The notes under the pieces were generated by a model, which was not told where the DNA came from, ran no database searches, and saw only the letters and a list, made by a program, of their open reading frames with translations. From assembly GCA_910587835.1 (NCBI GenBank), contig CAJUNQ010000103.1, positions 1 to 10,112 on the forward strand: a DNA stretch of 10,112 bases, read 5' to 3'. The translations under genes were made by a program, and so were the position numbers. The stretch's first letter is position 1. Each line of letters begins with the position of its first letter. Source of the stretch: an uncultured Oscillospiraceae bacterium (lineage in GTDB: Bacteria; Bacillota; Clostridia; Oscillospirales; Acutalibacteraceae). Of this stretch, positions 6,426 through 10,112 are shown piece after piece.

Positions 6426-6432
6426 GCTCATT
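6413..6432 (-). promoter_or_regulatory. Hexaloop RNA hairpin, putative ANTAR target (glt leader)
   Basis: Seven base pairs AATGAGC/GTTCATT (including one G-U) close a six-base loop AATGGC (6425-6420). The loop has A at position 1 and G at position 4, the positions conserved in known ANTAR-binding hexaloops. It starts at or within a base or two of the expected transcription start, and it is mutually exclusive with the terminator, which uses the same bases. The glnN leader carries a counterpart with nearly the same loop and closing bases but a different, compensated stem. Confidence 0.68.
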
Positions 6433-6439
6433 TGAATTT

Positions 6440-6468
6440 ATTATATGCGTTATCTTTCAGAATGTCAA
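6440..6468 (-). promoter_or_regulatory. Consensus sigma-A promoter of the glt operon
   Basis: On the minus strand TTGACA (6468-6463), a 17-base spacer and TATAAT (6445-6440) match the consensus at every position. The predicted start is about 6433, immediately before the hexaloop hairpin. Confidence 0.92.
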
Positions 6469-6538
6469 GAGCTTGCCAAAAAAACTTGAATTTTTTTCAA
6501 AAAAATGAAACACAAAAAGAAAATATTGCAAAACAGGG
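6469..6538. promoter_or_regulatory. A/T-tract region between the divergent promoters
   Basis: The 70 bases between the two -35 elements are rich in A and T runs. They include an inverted repeat TTGAA-TTTTT-TTCAA (6486-6500) and a following run of seven A. Such tracts could act as UP elements for both promoters or bind a regulator. No specific protein site is recognised. Confidence 0.4.
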
Positions 6539-6567
6539 TTGACAAACAGCCCCAACTGACGTATAAT
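6539..6567 (+). promoter_or_regulatory. Consensus sigma-A promoter of glnN-amt
   Basis: TTGACA (6539-6544), a 17-base spacer and TATAAT (6562-6567) match the consensus fully. The predicted start is about 6574, one base before the hexaloop hairpin. With such a strong promoter, control is likely exercised after initiation. Confidence 0.93.
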
Positions 6568-6574
6568 GGGGCAC

Positions 6575-6597
6575 GGTAAAGGCAAGGGCGTCTTTCC
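6575..6597 (+). promoter_or_regulatory. Hexaloop RNA hairpin, putative ANTAR target (glnN leader)
   Basis: The stem GG-(T)-AAAGGC / GTCTTTCC, with one bulged T at 6577 and one G-U pair, closes a six-base loop AAGGGC (6584-6589) with A at position 1 and G at position 4. The core GCAAGGGCGT differs by one loop base from GCAATGGCGT in the glt leader, while the outer stems differ and are compensated. Formation would sequester the 5' arm of the downstream terminator. Confidence 0.68.
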
Positions 6598-6647
6598 GGG
6601 AGTGCAGACAGCGGGTACTCCGGAGAGCGCCCCTGCCTTATTTTTTT
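6579..6647 (+). terminator. Leader (attenuator) terminator of glnN-amt
   Basis: AAGGCA (6579-6584) pairs with TGCCTT (6634-6639), GGGCG (6586-6590) with CGCCC (6628-6632), and CTTTCC (6592-6597) with GGAGAG (6622-6627). An apical GAGT/ACTC arm follows, and seven T stand at 6641-6647. This is a very stable intrinsic terminator between promoter and start codon, so GlnN expression should need antitermination. Confidence 0.9.
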
Positions 6648-6668
6648 GTAAAAGAGGATGTGCGTATT

Positions 6669-8759
6669 ATGAAACTGGTTCAGGAATATTTCGGCAGCAT
6701 GGTCTTTGATGACCGGGTGATGAAAGCCAACCTTCCCTCAGATGTATATAAGTCCTTGCGCAGGACGATTGAAAGGGGCGCCAGACTGGACCCTGGGGTG
6801 GCTGACGCTGTTGCCAGCGCTATGAAGGACTGGGCGGTATCTAAGGGCGCCACCCACTATACCCACTGGTTCCAGCCGCTTACCGGCGTTACCGCCGAAA
6901 AACACGACAGCTTTATCTCTCCCTCCCCCGACGGTGGAGTAATCATGGAGTTTTCCGGCAAGGAACTGATTAAGGGTGAGCCCGACGCCTCCTCATTCCC
7001 TTCCGGAGGTCTCAGAGCAACCTTCGAGGCCCGGGGATATACCGCCTGGGACCCCACCTCCTACGCTTTTATAAAGGGAAAAACCTTGTGTATCCCTACA
7101 GCTTTCTGTTCCTACGGCGGCGAGGCTCTGGATAAGAAAACGCCCTTGCTGCGCTCCATGGCGGCCCTTAACAATCAGGCCATGCGCATTATCAGGCTGT
7201 TCGGCAACAAGGAGGTAAAGTGCGTGCGCACCTCTGTGGGGCCCGAACAGGAATACTTCCTCATAACCCAGGAGATGTACGATAAGCGCCCGGATTTGCG
7301 TTTCACCGGCCGTACCCTCTTTGGCAAGCGCCCTCCCAAAGGACAGGAGATGGACGACCACTACTTCGGCGTAATAAAACCCCGGGTAGCGGCCTATATG
7401 GAGGAGCTGAATGACGAATTGTGGAAACTGGGGATACTGGCTAAGACTGAGCATAACGAAGTGGCGCCCGCACAGCACGAGCTGGCCCCCATCTATACCA
7501 CTACCAACGTGGCCACGGACCACAACCAGCTGGCCATGGAGGTTATGCAAAAGGTAGCCGCCAGGCACGGCCTGGTGTGCCTTCTGCACGAAAAGCCCTT
7601 TGACGGGGTAAACGGCAGCGGCAAGCACAACAACTGGTCCATTTCTACCGACGCGGGCGTAAATTTGCTCTCACCGGGGGAGACCCCCTATGAGAACGCC
7701 CAGTTCCTCCTGTTTCTCTGCGCGGTGATCAAGGCTGTGGACGACTATCAGGACCTGCTGCGCATAGCTGTAGCGACCGCGGGCAACGACCATAGGCTTG
7801 GAGCCAACGAGGCCCCACCGGCGGTTGTCAGCATATTTCTGGGCGATGAGCTTAACGGCGTTCTGGAGGCCATAGAGACCGGCGCGCCCTATGCCGGGGC
7901 CCAGAAAACCCAGATGAAGCTGGGGGTTGATGTGCTGCCCAAGTTTAACCGGGATACCACGGACCGCAACCGTACCTCGCCCTTTGCTTTCACAGGCAAC
8001 AAGTTTGAGTTCCGTATGCTGGGTTCCTCCAACAGCATTGCCTGTGCCAACATCATGCTGAACGCCGCTGTAGCCGAGAGCCTGAGGATATACGCCGACC
8101 GGCTGGAGGGGGCGGCGGACTTCGAGTCCGCCCTGCATGAGATGATACGCAAAACAATAAAGGACCATAAGAATATCATCTTTAATGGCAACGGCTACGA
8201 CGGTTCATGGATAGAGGAGGCCACTAAAAAGCGCGGCCTGCTGAACTATCCCACCACCCCGGACTGCATGCCCCATCTGCTGGACGAAAAAAATGTGACA
8301 ATGCTCACCTCCCAAGGGGTGTACAGCCGGGCGGAGCTGGAATCCCGCTGTGAGATTATGCTGGAAAATTATGTCAAGACCGTTACCATAGAAGCAAACA
8401 CTATGGTCAGCATGGCCCGCCGCCAGATTGCCCCGGCAGTAGAGACCTACACGGTAAAGCTGCTGGAGGCCGCCTCGGCAAAGAAATCCCTTGACGCCGG
8501 GCTGGACAGTGCCTATGAGCTGGATTTAATAAAGGAGCTGTCACAGTTGGCCCATGAGATTTCTCAGCGCGCGGGCCAGCTGGAGGAAGCTGTCGGAGAG
8601 CTCTCTGGCACGGTAGAGGAGCAGGGCTACACGGTGCGTGATGTGCTCTTAAAGCACATGAAGGAGCTTCGGATGGTATGCGACCGGGCTGAGACCATCA
8701 CTGCCAAAGAGTTCTGGCCCTATCCCAGCTACGGCGATATACTTTTCAGCGTAAGGTAA
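6669..8759 (+). CDS. glnN: Glutamine synthetase, class III
   Basis: The 696-residue enzyme makes glutamine from glutamate, ammonia and ATP in the cytoplasm. It has GSIII length (about 700) and motifs: 'VGPEQEYFLI' with Glu193 and Glu195, 'KTEHNEVAPAQHELAPIYT' (259-277), 'DGVNGSGKHNNWS' (312-324) and 'NRTSPFAFTGNKFEFRMLGS'. No catalytic losses are evident, in contrast to the GlnA-like protein at 1801-3018. I choose ATG 6669 over an in-frame GTG at 6660. The AGAGGA site (6653-6658) is 10 bases from the ATG but only one from the GTG, and the adjacent amt gene has the same ribosome-site layout. Expression probably depends on readthrough of the leader terminator. It is followed after 31 bases by amt, with no terminator between. 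Confidence 0.97.
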   Translation: MKLVQEYFGSMVFDDRVMKANLPSDVYKSLRRTIERGARLDPGVADAVASAMKDWAVSKGATHYTHWFQPLTGVTAEKHDSFISPSPDGGVIMEFSGKELIKGEPDASSFPSGGLRATFEARGYTAWDPTSYAFIKGKTLCIPTAFCSYGGEALDKKTPLLRSMAALNNQAMRIIRLFGNKEVKCVRTSVGPEQEYFLITQEMYDKRPDLRFTGRTLFGKRPPKGQEMDDHYFGVIKPRVAAYMEELNDELWKLGILAKTEHNEVAPAQHELAPIYTTTNVATDHNQLAMEVMQKVAARHGLVCLLHEKPFDGVNGSGKHNNWSISTDAGVNLLSPGETPYENAQFLLFLCAVIKAVDDYQDLLRIAVATAGNDHRLGANEAPPAVVSIFLGDELNGVLEAIETGAPYAGAQKTQMKLGVDVLPKFNRDTTDRNRTSPFAFTGNKFEFRMLGSSNSIACANIMLNAAVAESLRIYADRLEGAADFESALHEMIRKTIKDHKNIIFNGNGYDGSWIEEATKKRGLLNYPTTPDCMPHLLDEKNVTMLTSQGVYSRAELESRCEIMLENYVKTVTIEANTMVSMARRQIAPAVETYTVKLLEAASAKKSLDAGLDSAYELDLIKELSQLAHEISQRAGQLEEAVGELSGTVEEQGYTVRDVLLKHMKELRMVCDRAETITAKEFWPYPSYGDILFSVR

Positions 8760-8790
8760 AAACATTGGAACTTAAAGGAGTGTGGATATT

Positions 8791-10112
8791 ATGGGAGCAG
8801 AGCAGATTATATCCCTGGTGACGGAAACTGTGAGCACACAGGTATTCGGGGTCTGGTTTCTCATTGGCGCGGCCCTGGTGTTCTTTATGCAGGCTGGTTT
8901 CGCTATGGTGGAGACCGGTTTCACCCGAGCCAAAAACGCGGGCAATATTATTATGAAGAACCTGATGGACTTCTGCATTGGCACAGTGGTGTTCGTACTT
9001 TTGGGCTTCAGCCTGATGATGGCCGAGGACTATGTGATGGGTTTTATCGGTATACCTAACCTGGATATATTCCGTAATTTTCCTGGTTTTATTGAAGAAA
9101 ATGCCTCCAGCTTTGTGTTTAATCTGGTGTTCTGCGCCACGGCGGCCACCATTGTCTCCGGCGCTATGGCCGAGCGCACCAAGTTTTTGTCCTACTGTAT
9201 TTATTCCGGAGTAATCTCCCTGTTCGTATACCCTGTTGAGGCCGGATGGGTCTGGAACAGCCAAGGCTGGCTGGTCCAGCTGGGCTTCCATGATTTTGCC
9301 GGCTCTGCTGCCATCCACTCCGTGGGCGGCGTCACGGCGCTGATTGGGGCCGTTCTGGTGGGTCCAAGGCTTGGCAAGTACATGGAGGATGAAGAAGGCA
9401 AGGTGAAGAAGGTAAACGCCATACCCGGCCACTCCATCACCCTGGGGGCTCTGGGCTGTTTCATCCTATGGTTTGGATGGTACGGCTTCAACGGCGCGGC
9501 CGCTTGGGACAACACCTCCCTGGCCTCTATTTTCCTGACTACCACCATTGCCCCGGCAGTGGCCACGGTTACCACCATGCTGTTTACCTGGATAAAGAAT
9601 GGTAAGCCGGATGTTTCCATGTGTCTGAACGCATCCTTGGCAGGCCTGGTGGGTATTACCGCTGGGTGCGATGCCCTGGACGCCCTGGGCTCGGTGATTG
9701 TGGGAATTGTTTCCGGAATTTTGGTGGTCGCGGTGGTCGAAATCCTGGACCTCAAGCTGCACATCGACGACCCGGTAGGCGCTGTAGGCGTGCACCTTGC
9801 CAATGGCGTATGGGGCACCGCCGCTGTGGGGCTTCTGGCTAACCCTGACGCTCCGGCAGGCCTCAGGGGACTGTTCTACACCGGCGACCCCGGCCTGCTG
9901 TGGGTACAGCTGCTGGGCATCCTGGCAATCCTTGCCTGGACGGCTGCGCTGATGACCGTCACGTTTGCGATAATCAAAAGAACCGTTGGCCTGCGTGTTG
10001 AGCCGGAGGAGGAGATCAAGGGCCTTGACAGCACCGAACACGGCCTGCTAAGCGCCTACGCGGACTTTGCCCCAGCGGTTGAGAGCCTGGACTACGGCTG
10101 CGGGAATGCCAT
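8791..10112 (+). CDS. amt: Ammonium transporter, 3' end beyond window
   Basis: The first 440 residues of an Amt/MEP/Rh channel are present. It moves ammonium across the inner membrane through a trimer. About eleven hydrophobic segments are seen. Signature elements are 'FCATAATIVSGAMAERTKF' (114-132), 'HDFAGSAAIHSVGG' with Asp168 and His176, 'CLNASLAGLVGITAGCDA', and 'DDPVGAVGVHLANGVWGT' with His335. The two pore histidines are thus both present. The last transmembrane span ends near 'FAIIKRTVGL' and a cytoplasmic tail 'EEEIKGLDSTEHGLLSAYADF' follows. The frame is still open at the window edge, so a further tail or a fused PII-like domain cannot be excluded. The ATG has AAAGGAG 12 bases upstream. 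It is probably co-transcribed with glnN. Confidence 0.96.
   Translation, partial: MGAEQIISLVTETVSTQVFGVWFLIGAALVFFMQAGFAMVETGFTRAKNAGNIIMKNLMDFCIGTVVFVLLGFSLMMAEDYVMGFIGIPNLDIFRNFPGFIEENASSFVFNLVFCATAATIVSGAMAERTKFLSYCIYSGVISLFVYPVEAGWVWNSQGWLVQLGFHDFAGSAAIHSVGGVTALIGAVLVGPRLGKYMEDEEGKVKKVNAIPGHSITLGALGCFILWFGWYGFNGAAAWDNTSLASIFLTTTIAPAVATVTTMLFTWIKNGKPDVSMCLNASLAGLVGITAGCDALDALGSVIVGIVSGILVVAVVEILDLKLHIDDPVGAVGVHLANGVWGTAAVGLLANPDAPAGLRGLFYTGDPGLLWVQLLGILAILAWTAALMTVTFAIIKRTVGLRVEPEEEIKGLDSTEHGLLSAYADFAPAVESLDYGCGNA

Noticed and set aside
6568..6650. Glutamine riboswitch (glnA or downstream-peptide class) in the glnN leader
   Set aside because: No three-helix junction or its conserved core is seen. 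The leader is too short and is explained by a hexaloop hairpin plus terminator.
6660..6668. GTG start for glnN at 6660
   Set aside because: The AGAGGA ribosome site ends only one base before it. ATG 6669 has workable spacing and matches the layout at amt.
6993..8191. Long minus-strand open frames across glnN
   Set aside because: They are shadows of the strongly supported class III synthetase gene.
9201..10041. Minus-strand open frames across amt
   Set aside because: They are antisense to a clear Amt coding sequence and have low-complexity products.

Overview
The window looks like the chromosome of a moderately GC-rich Firmicute, most likely an anaerobic Clostridia member of the Oscillospirales/Ruminococcaceae type. 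This is an inference from the ferredoxin-style split glutamate synthase, the class III glutamine synthetase, the HxlR and ANTAR regulators, strong Shine-Dalgarno sites and near-consensus sigma-A promoters. The core (1197-10112) is a nitrogen-assimilation locus built as two divergent operons.

Layout. 1-76 is the end of a tRNA-Tyr gene (minus strand). About 100 bp away lies an isolated 3' half of a tRNA-Thr (174-218), resembling an integration scar. 431-766 is a small HxlR-type regulator (minus) with a good promoter and a palindromic operator candidate, but no partner gene on the other side. 910-1196 holds no recognisable gene. 1197-6341 is a tightly packed five-gene minus-strand operon. In order of transcription it encodes: the glutamine amidotransferase part, the ferredoxin plus FMN synthase part and the GXGXG part of a split glutamate synthase; a glutamine synthetase I-like protein; and an ANTAR RNA-binding antiterminator. 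6342-6668 is the divergent control region. 6669-8759 is class III glutamine synthetase (glnN), and 8791-10112 is an ammonium transporter (amt) cut by the window edge.

Control region. Each operon has a perfect TTGACA-17-TATAAT promoter. Each transcript should start within a few bases of a small hairpin whose six-base loop is AAGGGC (glnN side) or AATGGC (glt side). In both cases that hairpin overlaps the 5' arm of a long intrinsic terminator ending in seven U residues. The two hairpins share the loop and closing bases but have different, compensated stem sequences. This is the arrangement expected for ANTAR-protein antitermination, and the ANTAR gene is the last gene of one of the two operons.

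How the genes fit together. Amt imports ammonium, GlnN makes glutamine, and the split glutamate synthase turns glutamine plus 2-oxoglutarate into glutamate, probably with electrons from ferredoxin because no GltD-like subunit is seen. The GlnA-like protein has lost a catalytic metal-ligand Glu and the catalytic flap Glu (both Lys) and the usual C-terminal tail. It sits directly upstream of an ANTAR protein whose receiver domain lacks the phospho-acceptor Asp. The most interesting hypothesis is that this degenerate synthetase is a nitrogen or glutamine sensor that gates the ANTAR protein, which in turn opens both leaders. That link is inferred, not shown.
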